Positions 6,678 to 14,103 of a DNA stretch of 34,566 nucleotides are shown in pieces. Source of the stretch: a virus; the IMG/VR virus record IMGVR_UViG_3300036863_000061, positions 1 through 34,566 of that record, one strand, 5' to 3'. Position 1 is the stretch's first letter, and each line of letters opens with the position of its first letter. Both the position numbers and the translations under genes were made by a program. Under the pieces are notes generated by a model, which saw nothing but the letters and a program-made list of their open reading frames with translations, had not been told where the DNA came from and did not search any database.

Positions 6678-7486
6678 TCGTCGCCGCCGGGCTCGGCGAC
6701 CTCTGGCCAGTCCGTGGCGTCGTGCACGACCTCGCCGTCCAGCACCTCATCGACGGCCGGCAGCGCCGCGCCGGTCGGCATGTGCGGTCCGGCGCCGGCG
6801 TCGTGCGCGGCCACCGCGGCGCGGGCCTTCTCGTTGCGGTACTCGGCCGAGGTGGGAATGAACTTCATCAACTCCCGCAGCACCGTCTTGCGGTACATGC
6901 GGTCCGGCCACTTCTGCCACGGCCCATCCTTGGCCTTCGCCGCCCGGGACACGTCACGCACCTGCTCGATCTCCGCCTTGGAACGGACCACGACCTGGGA
7001 GACGGTGCCGGACTTCAGCAGCGCGTACGCGTACGCGCCGAGCATGTCGCCGCGGTCGCCGAACCAGTCTGGCCGGTGCTCGGGACGGTCCATCACACCC
7101 GGCTCGTACCGGAAGTGGTCGCCGGCGTGCACGACCTCACATTTGATGGACTCGACCTCACCGGCGCGGTAGGCGAGTTCGATGAGGCCGGTGTAGTCGG
7201 CGATCCCGACGACTTCGTTGCCGAACGGCACCAGGTGGTAGGTGTCGCCGATCTCCAGGCCGAGCCGGGCCGCGTCCAACACGGCGGCGAGGAACGAGCC
7301 CGGGTTGCGTTGCGCGATCTGCGCGAGCTGCTGGTTGCGGCGGACCACGCCGACGGTCATCCGCACCCACTGGTCGGGGTTGATCTGCGACGGCAGGACG
7401 GTGGCGAAGTCGCCGCGGTACTGCTCGACGAGCCCGGCCGGGGAGTTGTCCCGCTGCGCGACGGCTTGGCTGACGGTGCTATTCAT
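6674..7486 (-). CDS. recT: RecT-family single-strand annealing protein
   Basis: 270 residues. It anneals complementary single strands exposed by the partner exonuclease, supporting phage recombination and circularisation. Family signatures include the early QINPDQWVRMTVGVVRRN segment, the ARLGLEIGDTYHLVPFGNEV block (the GLxxGxxYLVP-like core), GIADYTGLIELAYRAG, and the KWPDRMYRKTVLRELMKF block near residue 200. The C-terminal 50 residues are acidic and non-conserved. The gene lies directly downstream of the YqaJ exonuclease gene and overlaps its end by 8 bp, the usual pairing. Confidence 0.9.
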   Translation of the reverse strand: MNSTVSQAVAQRDNSPAGLVEQYRGDFATVLPSQINPDQWVRMTVGVVRRNQQLAQIAQRNPGSFLAAVLDAARLGLEIGDTYHLVPFGNEVVGIADYTGLIELAYRAGEVESIKCEVVHAGDHFRYEPGVMDRPEHRPDWFGDRGDMLGAYAYALLKSGTVSQVVVRSKAEIEQVRDVSRAAKAKDGPWQKWPDRMYRKTVLRELMKFIPTSAEYRNEKARAAVAAHDAGAGPHMPTGAALPAVDEVLDGEVVHDATDWPEVAEPGGDE

Positions 7487-8495
7487 GGCTGACCCTTCCC
7501 GGGTTCAAGCGGTCGACGGTGGTGGTGGTCGTGTACTTGGCGGCGACGTCGGGCAGGTCCCGACGCAGCGCGGTCACGTCGATGCGGGCCTGTTCGAAAA
7601 CGCTGCGGCTCGCGACGAGGCGGCCGTCGTGCACGACCCGGGCGTACGTCGAGCCGAGCTTGTCGCGGATCAGCGCCTCGCAGCAGGCGATCGTCGCTTC
7701 GGCCTCCTTCCGGGCGGCGCGGGCGGCGGCGTACTCCTCGGCCAGGTCGGGTGTGCACTCAATGTCGCCTTCGCCGACGGACGGGTGCAGGCGTTTCAGG
7801 GTGGTCAGGGTGGCCGAATGGCCGTCCAGCGGCGGCGGGTCCCGCTCGGCGAGCCGCCGCGCGAACTCCTCCCCGGCCTTGCGCATCACCTGAAGGTCGT
7901 CCTCGTCCCGCACGATCGGGCCGTAGGCGCGGAACCCGCCCGGACCCAACGCGGCGATGTGGACCTCGTCCACGCCGAGCACGTCGAGCTGCCAGAGGCA
8001 CTGCGCCCGGTAGTGCGTCGGGATGTCGTCGGTGCCGGGCTCACCCCACCCATCCCATGAGTACGCCACCCACTTGCACTCCAGGAGTGCGGTGACGTTC
8101 TCCAGCGGGTGGTCGTACAGATAGAACGGGTCGTCCGGGAACGGGTTGTCGTGCATCTGCGGGTCGCAGATGAGCCGGTCCGGGGTGGCGAGTTGCCATG
8201 GCCGGTCGGAATGTGCGTACAGCCCCGCCTCGTGGACGACCAGATATGGGCGGTACTCGGACGCCCACCAGTCGGCGATGGCACCCTCGAGGTGGCGGCC
8301 GGTGGCGGCGTATATGTTGCCGTCCCAGCGCCAGCCGTTGACTTTGCTCCAATAGAGCGAGAAGGGCGACTCGTACGGGCTTATGCCGAGCACGACGGCG
8401 ATCTCAGATGCGGTGATGCCCTGCCGGCGCAGCTCATACCAGCGGTCGTTGCCGTGCACGGCCTCGCCCGGCGGGAGCAGTTCCACGGCGGTCAC
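7479..8495 (-). CDS. YqaJ-type viral recombinase / exonuclease
   Basis: 338 residues. A lambda-exonuclease-fold (PD-(D/E)XK) nuclease that resects one strand of double-stranded DNA so RecT can load. The opening RWYELRRQGITASEIAVVLG with ISPYESPFSLYW is the family hallmark. Catalytic candidates are E70 in GRHLEGAIADW, D106 in ATPDRLI, and E139/K141 in LLECKWV. A helical C-terminal region (about residues 230-310) follows. GTG 8495 forms a GTGA overlap with the preceding membrane gene. Confidence 0.9.
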   Translation of the reverse strand: MTAVELLPPGEAVHGNDRWYELRRQGITASEIAVVLGISPYESPFSLYWSKVNGWRWDGNIYAATGRHLEGAIADWWASEYRPYLVVHEAGLYAHSDRPWQLATPDRLICDPQMHDNPFPDDPFYLYDHPLENVTALLECKWVAYSWDGWGEPGTDDIPTHYRAQCLWQLDVLGVDEVHIAALGPGGFRAYGPIVRDEDDLQVMRKAGEEFARRLAERDPPPLDGHSATLTTLKRLHPSVGEGDIECTPDLAEEYAAARAARKEAEATIACCEALIRDKLGSTYARVVHDGRLVASRSVFEQARIDVTALRRDLPDVAAKYTTTTTVDRLNPGRVSHE

Positions 8496-8677
8496 GACGG
8501 CTCACCGCCGCCGGCCTTGGCCGTCTTCAGGGCCCGATCGGACAGGACTAGCAGGCCGACCGCGGCGGTCCACCACATCCACCGGGCCACGCCCTGCGTG
8601 AGGAATGCAGCGGCGATGCACGCCCACGCGACGACCACCCTCGCGATAGCGTCGCCGAGCTTGGCGATCTCAGCCAT
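8492..8677 (-). CDS. Small membrane protein
   Basis: 61 residues starting MAEIAKLGDAIARVVVAWAC, with two weakly separated hydrophobic stretches (about 12-30 and 34-48). The start at ATG 8677 overlaps the preceding gene by 8 bp. No family recognised. Confidence 0.5.
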   Translation of the reverse strand: MAEIAKLGDAIARVVVAWACIAAAFLTQGVARWMWWTAAVGLLVLSDRALKTAKAGGGEPS

Positions 8678-8912
8678 CGTCGACCGCCAGCGTTTCGGGT
8701 GCGGCGACGATGACCTCGGAGAACTCCCGATACCTGCGGCCGTTGCGCGGGTCCTCCCGCTGCGTGGACAGCTGCCCGTCCACGGTCGCCTTCGCGACGA
8801 TGCGGTCGGCGTCGGCCCGGTCGTAGCGGCCGGCTTCGTCGATGTGAGACGTGTAGCCCGACTCGTTCTCACGCCACCACATGCCGTGCTCGTTCGACCA
8901 GATCAAGAACAT
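8670..8912 (-). CDS. Small soluble early protein, function unknown
   Basis: 80 residues beginning MFLIWSNEHGMWWRENESGY, with a compact alpha/beta composition and a basic centre (REDPRNGRRYREF). A longer frame opens at 8993, but ATG 8912 overlaps the previous stop by 10 bp and gives a natural N terminus. No motif identifies a function. Confidence 0.55.
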   Translation of the reverse strand: MFLIWSNEHGMWWRENESGYTSHIDEAGRYDRADADRIVAKATVDGQLSTQREDPRNGRRYREFSEVIVAAPETLAVDDG

Positions 8913-9289
8913 GACTCGGCCTCGGCTTTCCGCGCGGCATGGCGCTCGAGATAGATGCGCGCCGCGGCCCGGCCAGCCCGGTGCCAAGCCCACGACTCGA
9001 ACAGGGCGCGACCGCGGGCGAGGACGTCGCCGGACGTGTGGTCAGTGACCGTCCACACCCACCGCAGCGGACGTATCCGAGACGTATGTTTCGTGGGCCA
9101 GAGGCTGGTGCTCACCGGGACCAGGCCCAGCGCGGCGATCAGCTTGGCCCGGTCGCCGTCGTCGGCGAGCTTCTCCACGTCGGCGAGGGAGAGCATCCGC
9201 GACCCGGGCAAAGGGCGCAGGTTCAGGTCCGGGCCGTCGACCTTGGCGATGGCTTCCGTGACGGACAGCTCAGGCTTGGTGTCGGTCAC
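8903..9289 (-). CDS. Early protein, function unknown
   Basis: 128 residues. The C-terminal 65 residues contain a WVWTVTDHTSGDVLARGRAL strand-turn and a helix (WAWHRAGRAAARIYLERHAA). GTG 9289 overlaps the stop of the MazG-like gene. I do not recognise the family. Confidence 0.5.
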   Translation of the reverse strand: MTDTKPELSVTEAIAKVDGPDLNLRPLPGSRMLSLADVEKLADDGDRAKLIAALGLVPVSTSLWPTKHTSRIRPLRWVWTVTDHTSGDVLARGRALFESWAWHRAGRAAARIYLERHAARKAEAESCS

Positions 9290-9678
9290 GACGCACCGCC
9301 GGAAGTCACGCGGCCGTCTTCGGAGAGGGTGCGCCCGCCGTGCTGGTAGGGCCGGGTCCGGTTATAGGCGAGCTTGCGATCGAATTCGGCATTAAGGTCG
9401 ATGCCGTAGATGTCGGCGACATCGAGGAGTCGGATCAGCACGTCGGCGAACTCGCTGCCCACGCCCTCCGGTTTCGGGGTGCCGACTCCGTTCTCATCGA
9501 CGTCGACCAGCCTGTAAGTCGCGTCATCCAGCCGGTGGTCTCGGTATGCCTCTAGCGCCTCGGACAGCTCGCTGTGCAGCAGCGCTATGTAGTCGCCGAA
9601 GGTGTTGCCCCCGGTGCGCCAGCCCTTCTCGGTATTGACGGCCCGTATCTTCTCAGTCATTTCGGCGATGGTGTTCAC
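9286..9678 (-). CDS. MazG-like nucleotide pyrophosphohydrolase
   Basis: 130 residues. MazG-type enzymes hydrolyse nucleoside triphosphates, or (p)ppGpp-like signals, to monophosphates. The metal-binding EExxE/EXXD pattern is seen as LLHSELSEALEAYRDH, then EFADVLIRLLDVADIYGID later in the chain. The order and spacing fit the all-alpha NTP-PPase superfamily. Phages often carry such a gene to adjust the nucleotide pool or blunt the stringent response. GTG 9678 gives a GTGA overlap with the upstream stop. Confidence 0.82.
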   Translation of the reverse strand: MNTIAEMTEKIRAVNTEKGWRTGGNTFGDYIALLHSELSEALEAYRDHRLDDATYRLVDVDENGVGTPKPEGVGSEFADVLIRLLDVADIYGIDLNAEFDRKLAYNRTRPYQHGGRTLSEDGRVTSGGAS

Positions 9679-10019
9679 GGCGCCACCAGCCAAAGCCAGG
9701 CGCGCCCCAGCAGCGACGGCCGGCGGTGACGGCCGCGACCACGCCGCATCTTGGCCGGGCGACCGGGCGCCGCGTGGCGTGGGCCAGGGATCGCGTACCG
9801 CAGGATCACCGTCTCGGTGACGTCCTCGACGGGCGGTGCCGGCGAGATCGGGCTGAAGATGCCAATGCCGGTGTCGTGCCAGGTGACGGCGGGGAGTTCC
9901 CCGGTGGCGTCGGGTCGGCGGAACGCGGGCGGCAGGTTGAAGAACAGGGCGACGTTCTCGGTGCTCTCACCGACCGGGGCTGGTATTTCCCCTGTGTCGT
10001 AGATGCTGGCGATGGTCAT
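9675..10019 (-). CDS. Early protein, function unknown
   Basis: 114 residues. The N-terminal two thirds are moderately acidic and proline-containing (YDTGEIPAPVGESTENVALF, LPPAFRRPDATGELPAV). The end is strongly basic (KMRRGRGRHRRPSLLGR) and closes with a short hydrophobic tail. It follows a 165-bp gap with two hairpins. No domain recognised. Confidence 0.5.
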   Translation of the reverse strand: MTIASIYDTGEIPAPVGESTENVALFFNLPPAFRRPDATGELPAVTWHDTGIGIFSPISPAPPVEDVTETVILRYAIPGPRHAAPGRPAKMRRGRGRHRRPSLLGRAWLWLVAP

Positions 10020-10072
10020 GGCTCTATGTGGCCTTCCGGGTGTCGCGGTTTCGGATGGTGCCGTTGGGGGGT

Positions 10073-10140
10073 GGCCCGGGACGTCGGGTGCGAGTCCGGC
10101 GTCCCGGGCCTGCCGGGCAGGCGGGGGGCAACAGCCCGGC
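10073..10140. terminator. Tandem GC-rich hairpins in an operon gap
   Basis: GGCCCGGGACG (10073-10083) pairs perfectly with CGTCCCGGGCC (10100-10110) around a 16-nt loop. A second hairpin follows, GCCGGGC (10112-10118) with GCCCGGC (10134-10140). They fill the only early-operon gap longer than 100 bp (10020-10184). No T-run follows on either strand, as is common for actinobacterial terminators. They may attenuate transcription, process the mRNA, or be a small structured RNA. Confidence 0.45.
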
Positions 10141-10184
10141 GGTTTCGGGATCGGCGACCAGGGAGGTGCCGCCGAGCACCGAAG

Positions 10185-10412
10185 TCAGGTGGGTCTAGGT
10201 GGTTCGTCGTCGTCGATGGCCGCCGCGACCATGCGCAGCACCACGGCCGCGTAGGCCATCGCGATATCGGCCGACACCGCCCGCTCGAAGCAGTCGCTGC
10301 GATCGGAGAACTGGCGGTAGTTCTCAGGCAGGATGTCCTGCGCGTTTTCCTGTTCCAGCCGCTCGGCGGCGTGGCGCATGATCCGCAGCATCTCGGTGGT
10401 GTTGGCCATCAC
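10185..10412 (-). CDS. Small early protein, function unknown
   Basis: 75 residues, mainly helical, beginning with a GTG and an ATG codon (10412 and 10409) that overlap the upstream stop. The stretch ENYRQFSDRSDCFERAVSAD leads into a hydrophobic helix (IAMAYAAVVLRMVAAAI), and the C terminus is acidic (DDDEPPRPT). No match to a known family. Confidence 0.5.
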   Translation of the reverse strand: MMANTTEMLRIMRHAAERLEQENAQDILPENYRQFSDRSDCFERAVSADIAMAYAAVVLRMVAAAIDDDEPPRPT

Positions 10413-10741
10413 GCACGCCCCGTGGTGAAGTGACCCTCGACGAATGGCGGGATTCCGACGGACAGGTCGACGTCGGCGTCGACCTCACGGCCGGACCCGA
10501 AAGCGTTCTCGGGGATCTCATCTGGGTTGGCGAGGGTCACTCGCAGGTCGGCGTCGAGCCGGTCGACCTCGGGATGGCTGTAATGGGGATCCCGGGAGAC
10601 GACAAGCACGACCTCCCTGCCGCGTTCGACGTACACCTCGGCGTAGCGCACCTCGGCGATGAACCAAAGCGCCGTCCAGTCGCCGCGTCTCAGGTCCCGC
10701 GCCTGTTTCTCTTCTCGTTCGACCACGGCTATCGTCTCCAT
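10409..10741 (-). CDS. Early protein, function unknown
   Basis: 110 residues with alternating hydrophobic strands (WFIAEVRYAEVYVERGREVV, followed by LVVSRDPHYSHPEVDRLDAD). A GGGAG ribosome-binding site lies 8 nt before ATG 10741. The 80 bp upstream, before the HTH gene, show no gene. The family is not recognised. Confidence 0.5.
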   Translation of the reverse strand: METIAVVEREEKQARDLRRGDWTALWFIAEVRYAEVYVERGREVVLVVSRDPHYSHPEVDRLDADLRVTLANPDEIPENAFGSGREVDADVDLSVGIPPFVEGHFTTGRA

Positions 10742-10821
10742 CAGGTCGACTCCCTTCTGTCCTTTCGGCGTGCTGGGTGGGGTCGTCCGCGGCTCGTCCC
10801 GAGATACCGGGGCGGGCCGCT

Positions 10822-11076
10822 TTACGTCGGTGGCGTAGTTGATTCGGATCCGGTTACAGGTATGTCCAGCCAGCGCAGGACGGCGACCGCGTTGGACAAC
10901 ATGCAGTCCTCACCGCTCTCGATCCGGGAGACGGTCGCGAACGAATAGCCGAGCTCCTTCGCGGCCGCGCGCTGGGATAGGCCACGCGCGCGGCGGGCTT
11001 CACGGAGCAGCAGCGGCAGCAGCGCAACGACATTGGCCAGTTCGGAATACGGCGTCGGCCGCTCGGCTGCGCTCAT
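10822..11076 (-). CDS. XRE-family helix-turn-helix regulator
   Basis: 84 residues. A lambda-repressor-like HTH occupies about residues 18-70: LLREARRARGLSQRAAAKEL, then GYSFATVSRIESGE as the recognition helix. It has no dimerisation or cleavage domain. Being inside the early operon it may shut off early genes or act on a host promoter. ATG 11076 is chosen over an ATG at 11094 because it overlaps the upstream stop as ATGA. Confidence 0.82.
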   Translation of the reverse strand: MSAAERPTPYSELANVVALLPLLLREARRARGLSQRAAAKELGYSFATVSRIESGEDCMLSNAVAVLRWLDIPVTGSESTTPPT

Positions 11077-11582
11077 GAGTTGCACCAGACGCATGGGCAG
11101 GCCGGGTTGTGGTGGAAGCTAGCGCCTGCTCGGACGGCTTGGGGCCGTCCGTCGCTTTCGCGCGCCGGGGGCGAGCTGGCGGCACCGCTGGGCGTCAGCG
11201 CCTTCACCCGGGCGTCCGGACCCGGGCGGTCTTGGAATATCACACGGTCGGCCGCATCCCCGACGGCGAGGCGGCCCACTTCGGTCAGCCCGCGCAGCAC
11301 CTGCAGGACGTCGGAGCGCAGCATCGCCAGCTTCACGTGAGCCAGCGGCTCACCCGGGTACGCCTCCTGAGCGGATGCGGTCTGCGGGTCGAAGTCGCGG
11401 CCGAGGGCGTTGATGAGCTGCTCGCCGAGGATCCTGGCGGACAGGACGACCTCGTCGAGCGGCGGCAGCGGCGGCAACTCGTGGCCGTTGCCGTGCGGCG
11501 GTCCGGACGGGCTCGGGTGGCTGGGTCCGCTGGGCTTCGGTCCGGGACCGGCGGGCTTCGGCGGCGCGGGCTTGCTGGTCAT
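11073..11582 (-). CDS. Proline-rich protein with Cys cluster at the end
   Basis: 169 residues. Residues 1-40 are a Pro/Gly/Ser linker (KPAGPGPKPSGPSHPSPSG and onward). A helical middle follows (LSARILGEQLINALGRDF; LRSDVLQVLRGLTEVGRLA). The protein ends HHNPACPCVWCNS, a CxCxxC cluster with flanking histidines that could bind a metal. The start overlaps the nuclease-like gene's stop by ATGA. I do not know the function. Confidence 0.55.
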   Translation of the reverse strand: MTSKPAPPKPAGPGPKPSGPSHPSPSGPPHGNGHELPPLPPLDEVVLSARILGEQLINALGRDFDPQTASAQEAYPGEPLAHVKLAMLRSDVLQVLRGLTEVGRLAVGDAADRVIFQDRPGPDARVKALTPSGAASSPPARESDGRPQAVRAGASFHHNPACPCVWCNS

Positions 11583-12052
11583 GACGCACCTGCCACGTCA
11601 GCAGTCGGGCGCGGTAGCGCGGTCGGCGGGTCGGGGACGCCGTCCGTCAGGTTGTCTATGAAGAGCTTGATGGGCAGCGCGACGCCCTTGGTCGGATGCG
11701 AACCACGTTTGCATTCCGCGACGAACTTTCCGCTGAGCCACCAGTAGGCGGCGATGCGCCGCACCAGGTGTGTCGGGGCGACGATGACAACCTCGTCAGC
11801 CACGACGTGCGCCCAGAGTTCCGAGGTGCTGCCGGCGATCCCGCTGTGCTTCCATTCCCCGCGGTAGAGGCACTGGACTTCGAGATAGACTTTGCCGGTC
11901 TTTGCCGACATCTCATCGGTCTTGACTTCGATGCTGCTGGTCGCGAAGGAGTCGACGATTCGCTTGACGAAAAGCTCACCCTCGTGGCCAGTCGCATAGT
12001 CGATATCGAAGTTCGGCTCGTAGCCGGCGGCCATTCTGTCCACGGCGCTCAT
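11579..12052 (-). CDS. PD-(D/E)XK nuclease-like protein
   Basis: 157 residues. DIDYATGHEGELFVKRIV (about 16-33) followed by the strand IEVKTDEMSAKTGKVYLEVQ (41-60) is the arrangement of a small PD-(D/E)XK nuclease. D16 or D18, E24, E42 and K44 are likely active-site residues, and a TSELWAHVVADEVVIVAP strand follows. Similar proteins occur widely in phages. It is immediately downstream of the MT-A70 methyltransferase (ATGA overlap), so a modification/cleavage pair is possible, but such proteins can also serve in recombination. ATG 12052 is preferred to 12103 because of that overlap. Confidence 0.7.
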   Translation of the reverse strand: MSAVDRMAAGYEPNFDIDYATGHEGELFVKRIVDSFATSSIEVKTDEMSAKTGKVYLEVQCLYRGEWKHSGIAGSTSELWAHVVADEVVIVAPTHLVRRIAAYWWLSGKFVAECKRGSHPTKGVALPIKLFIDNLTDGVPDPPTALPRPTADVAGAS

Positions 12053-13038
12053 GCTTGGTTCCCCCAGACTTCCCAGCCGTGCTGGCACTTGGCGCATCCG
12101 CATATGAGCTGCCCGGACTTGCCGCAGCGGGAGAACATCTCCAGGTATGGACCAGGGCTGGCGCGCTCGACGAGGCGCAGGAACTCCTCGGGCTTCTTCG
12201 AATGCCGACCACGCCGGGCCTCGAACCAGTTCTTTATGCCGCGGTCCTCGACCGGCAGCCGACCGCGCACACCGAAGAGGATCAACTCGGTCGAGACGCG
12301 GAAGTAGTTGCCCATCCCCATCTGTGGTTTGGCCCAGACGAGGTAGGTCTTGTACTCAAAGCCCCACGCCACCATCACCTGGAACGCCTCGGGCAGGTGC
12401 CCGGCGGTGGTCCATAGGTAGAGGTGCGCGTCGTCGGCCGCACGGTCACGGGCGACGGGCAGCTCGCACAACTCGTCGATGGACATGGTCGGGTAGTGGT
12501 CTTCGGCCGCCGCCCGGGTGACCGTGTTCCCGTACCGCCACGGCGGGTCGGCAACGATGGTCGACACCAGGCCGCTCGGGGCGGGCGGGGCGGAGACGGG
12601 CGGGGCGGAGACCGGCTCGATGCGGTACCGGGCGACGAGCGCCTTGGCCTGCTTGCGCTCCAGGGCGGGCGTCACCTCGCCGTCGATGATGGCGGCTTCG
12701 AGCTGCGGCACATCGAGGCGAGAAAGTTCGTAGAGGGTTCCCCAGCCCGATGGCAAAAGCGACACGTGTGTCGTATTTGAAATTGCCGGATGCCGACCGA
12801 CGGCCATGAGCCTCTGACCGGTTCGCGGCTCGATGCCGACCTCGGTGTCGAGCCACTTCTCCCACTGGCCGTGCTCGATCTGCTCCTTTGCTTCGGCCAG
12901 GTGGCGGCCCGCGTCGATGACGCCCTGCACCGACCGGCCGAGGTCGCTGCGCACGATGACGCCCCACTCCTCGGGAGTGCGGTACTCGGCAAGCTCGCCC
13001 TCGACAACATCGGACGGCCGAACGGCGATGTCGGTCAT
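12049..13038 (-). CDS. MT-A70-type adenine-N6 DNA methyltransferase with N-terminal regulatory-like domain
   Basis: 329 residues in two domains. Residues 1-140 resemble the DUF3102/ParB-helix type domain found before phage methyltransferases (GVIDAGRHLAEAKEQIEHGQW, then EPRTGQRLMAVGRHP). Residues 155-300 are an MT-A70 fold: the catalytic DPPW at 164-167, YLWTTAGHLPEAF, YLVWAKPQMGMGNYFR and the C-terminal EMFSR. The last 25 residues add a CGCAKCQHGW cluster. It would methylate adenine in DNA. Starts at ATG 13038, overlapping the Cro-like gene. Confidence 0.85.
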   Translation of the reverse strand: MTDIAVRPSDVVEGELAEYRTPEEWGVIVRSDLGRSVQGVIDAGRHLAEAKEQIEHGQWEKWLDTEVGIEPRTGQRLMAVGRHPAISNTTHVSLLPSGWGTLYELSRLDVPQLEAAIIDGEVTPALERKQAKALVARYRIEPVSAPPVSAPPAPSGLVSTIVADPPWRYGNTVTRAAAEDHYPTMSIDELCELPVARDRAADDAHLYLWTTAGHLPEAFQVMVAWGFEYKTYLVWAKPQMGMGNYFRVSTELILFGVRGRLPVEDRGIKNWFEARRGRHSKKPEEFLRLVERASPGPYLEMFSRCGKSGQLICGCAKCQHGWEVWGNQA

Positions 13039-13295
13039 GCCGACACCTCCGCCCCAAGGTCGTCGAGGGACATGAGCCGCTCGAGCGGGACCTCGAGGTG
13101 CTGCGCGATCTGGAGCAACTCCTTGGCCTCGAAGCCGACGCGACCAAGCAGGCGGTCGCTGATCTGCCGCTGCGAAATGCCGATGACCTGCGAGATCGTG
13201 ACCTGGGCGATGCCGCGACGAGCCATCTCGGCCCTCACGTTCGCTCCAATGCTGGCGCGTACGGGATCGGCGGGGGGCCGGATGTCGTCTGTCAT
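13035..13295 (-). CDS. Cro-like XRE regulator, first gene of the early operon
   Basis: 86 residues with a helix-turn-helix (about residues 30-51, AQVTISQVIGISQRQISDRL) and a short helical tail. A frame upstream opens at 13331, but ATG 13295 lies 8 nt after a TAGACC -10 element with TTGACA 16 bp upstream, so the mRNA probably starts at the ATG itself. Its recognition region (QRQISDRL) resembles that of the divergent repressor (QMWVSDRL), so both may read the same operators. Role as lytic-side regulator is inferred from position and orientation. Confidence 0.8.
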   Translation of the reverse strand: MTDDIRPPADPVRASIGANVRAEMARRGIAQVTISQVIGISQRQISDRLLGRVGFEAKELLQIAQHLEVPLERLMSLDDLGAEVSA

Positions 13296-13303
13296 GCGAG
13301 TAG

Positions 13304-13388
13304 GGTCTACGTCAGAGGCGTACGGTGTCAAGCCTCCTGAAGATATTTATGCGTAGAGGCTTGACGTTAGAGGCTCAGCCACTAACAC
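13304..13388. promoter_or_regulatory. Divergent leaderless immunity promoters and operators
   Basis: Leftward: TTGACA (13331-13326), 16-bp spacer, TAGACC (13309-13304), then ATG 13295. Rightward: TTGACG (13361-13366), 16-bp spacer, TAACAC (13383-13388), then ATG 13396. The two -35 elements lie within a 10-bp inverted repeat, GTCAAGCCTC (13327-13336) and GAGGCTTGAC (13356-13365), centred on an AT-rich AGATATTTAT. Further AGAGGC copies at 13314-13319 and 13369-13374 may be extra operator half-sites. A repressor bound here would control both directions. Confidence 0.7.
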
Positions 13389-13395
13389 TCTCCAT

Positions 13396-13848
13396 ATGAC
13401 GACGACACCAGGTGAGCGCACCGCGACGCTCTCCGATCGCGTCGCAGAGGAGATCCGGGCATGGCTCGGCCGTCGCCGCATGAGCCAAGCGCAGCTCGCG
13501 CGGACTCTCGGCCAGAGTCAGATGTGGGTTTCGGATCGGCTGCGGGGGATCCAGCCAATCGACCTTGACGACCTTGAACGCATCGCGCACGTGCTCGACG
13601 TGCCGGTGTTCGAACTGTTCCCGCCGTCCGGGGGAGCAACGACTATCCGTTCGGCTACCGGTGACCTAAACCGAGCTTTAGGTCGACCCGGCCGTAAGGA
13701 TGACCCGAAGCCCGTCCGGCACGTCGCGACCCGGCCATTCGGCCCACCCCGCCGTGACCCCAACGGGCCGGCATCAGCCACACCGCTGAGCAGCCGGCGG
13801 CCACGCGACACCAGGCCAGTCAAGCGGCCGATGGCCGTAGCATCCTGA
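13396..13848 (+). CDS. Phage repressor (XRE helix-turn-helix)
   Basis: 150 residues. HTH at about 29-50 (MSQAQLARTLGQSQMWVSDR) and a helical extension (DLDDLERIAHVLDVPVFELF) form a repressor-like DNA-binding domain. The remaining 70 residues are basic, proline-rich and probably flexible, with no peptidase catalytic residues, so RecA-stimulated self-cleavage is unlikely. It heads the rightward lysogeny operon, and its start codon lies 7 nt after the -10 element, so translation is likely leaderless. It is the best candidate for the immunity repressor. Confidence 0.82.
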   Translation: MTTTPGERTATLSDRVAEEIRAWLGRRRMSQAQLARTLGQSQMWVSDRLRGIQPIDLDDLERIAHVLDVPVFELFPPSGGATTIRSATGDLNRALGRPGRKDDPKPVRHVATRPFGPPRRDPNGPASATPLSSRRPRDTRPVKRPMAVAS

Positions 13849-13883
13849 CAAGCACGAGCATCGATACCACAGAGGGCAGGGCA

Positions 13884-14027
13884 ATGACCAAGATTCGATG
13901 CACATACTGCTATCGACCGATCCACCAGCAGCGGAACGGCGCTTGGTACCACGACCACAACGCGTCGGTGTCGTGCCGGCCGGGCTGGTCCAGCAACAAG
14001 GCGACACCAGCCCCCGATAGGGGATAG
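13884..14027 (+). CDS. 47-residue zinc-binding-like protein
   Basis: A very short gene starting MTKIRCTYCYRPIHQQRNGA, with CTYC, an HDH and a later C: a likely Cys2-His-Cys metal site. An AGAGGG ribosome-binding site lies 7 nt before the ATG. It is between repressor and integrase genes on the same strand. Small proteins with the RCTYCxRPI pattern occur in actinobacterial mobile elements in my recollection; their role is unknown. Confidence 0.6.
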   Translation: MTKIRCTYCYRPIHQQRNGAWYHDHNASVSCRPGWSSNKATPAPDRG

Positions 14028-14040
14028 CTAAAACGAAGAC

Positions 14041-14075
14041 GGCCCCCGGCGGCGCGTGAACGCCAACCGAGGGCC
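14041..14075. terminator. Interrupted hairpin between lysogeny genes
   Basis: GGCCC (14041-14045) pairs with GGGCC (14071-14075), and the inner segments CGG/CCG and GCG/CGC also pair with small bulges. It lies 14 bp after the 47-residue gene and before the well-marked ribosome-binding site of the next gene, so it could act as an attenuator or mRNA 3' end. Confidence 0.4.
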
Positions 14076-14103
14076 TTGATCGCCAGCTAGGAGGCGACCC
14101 GAA

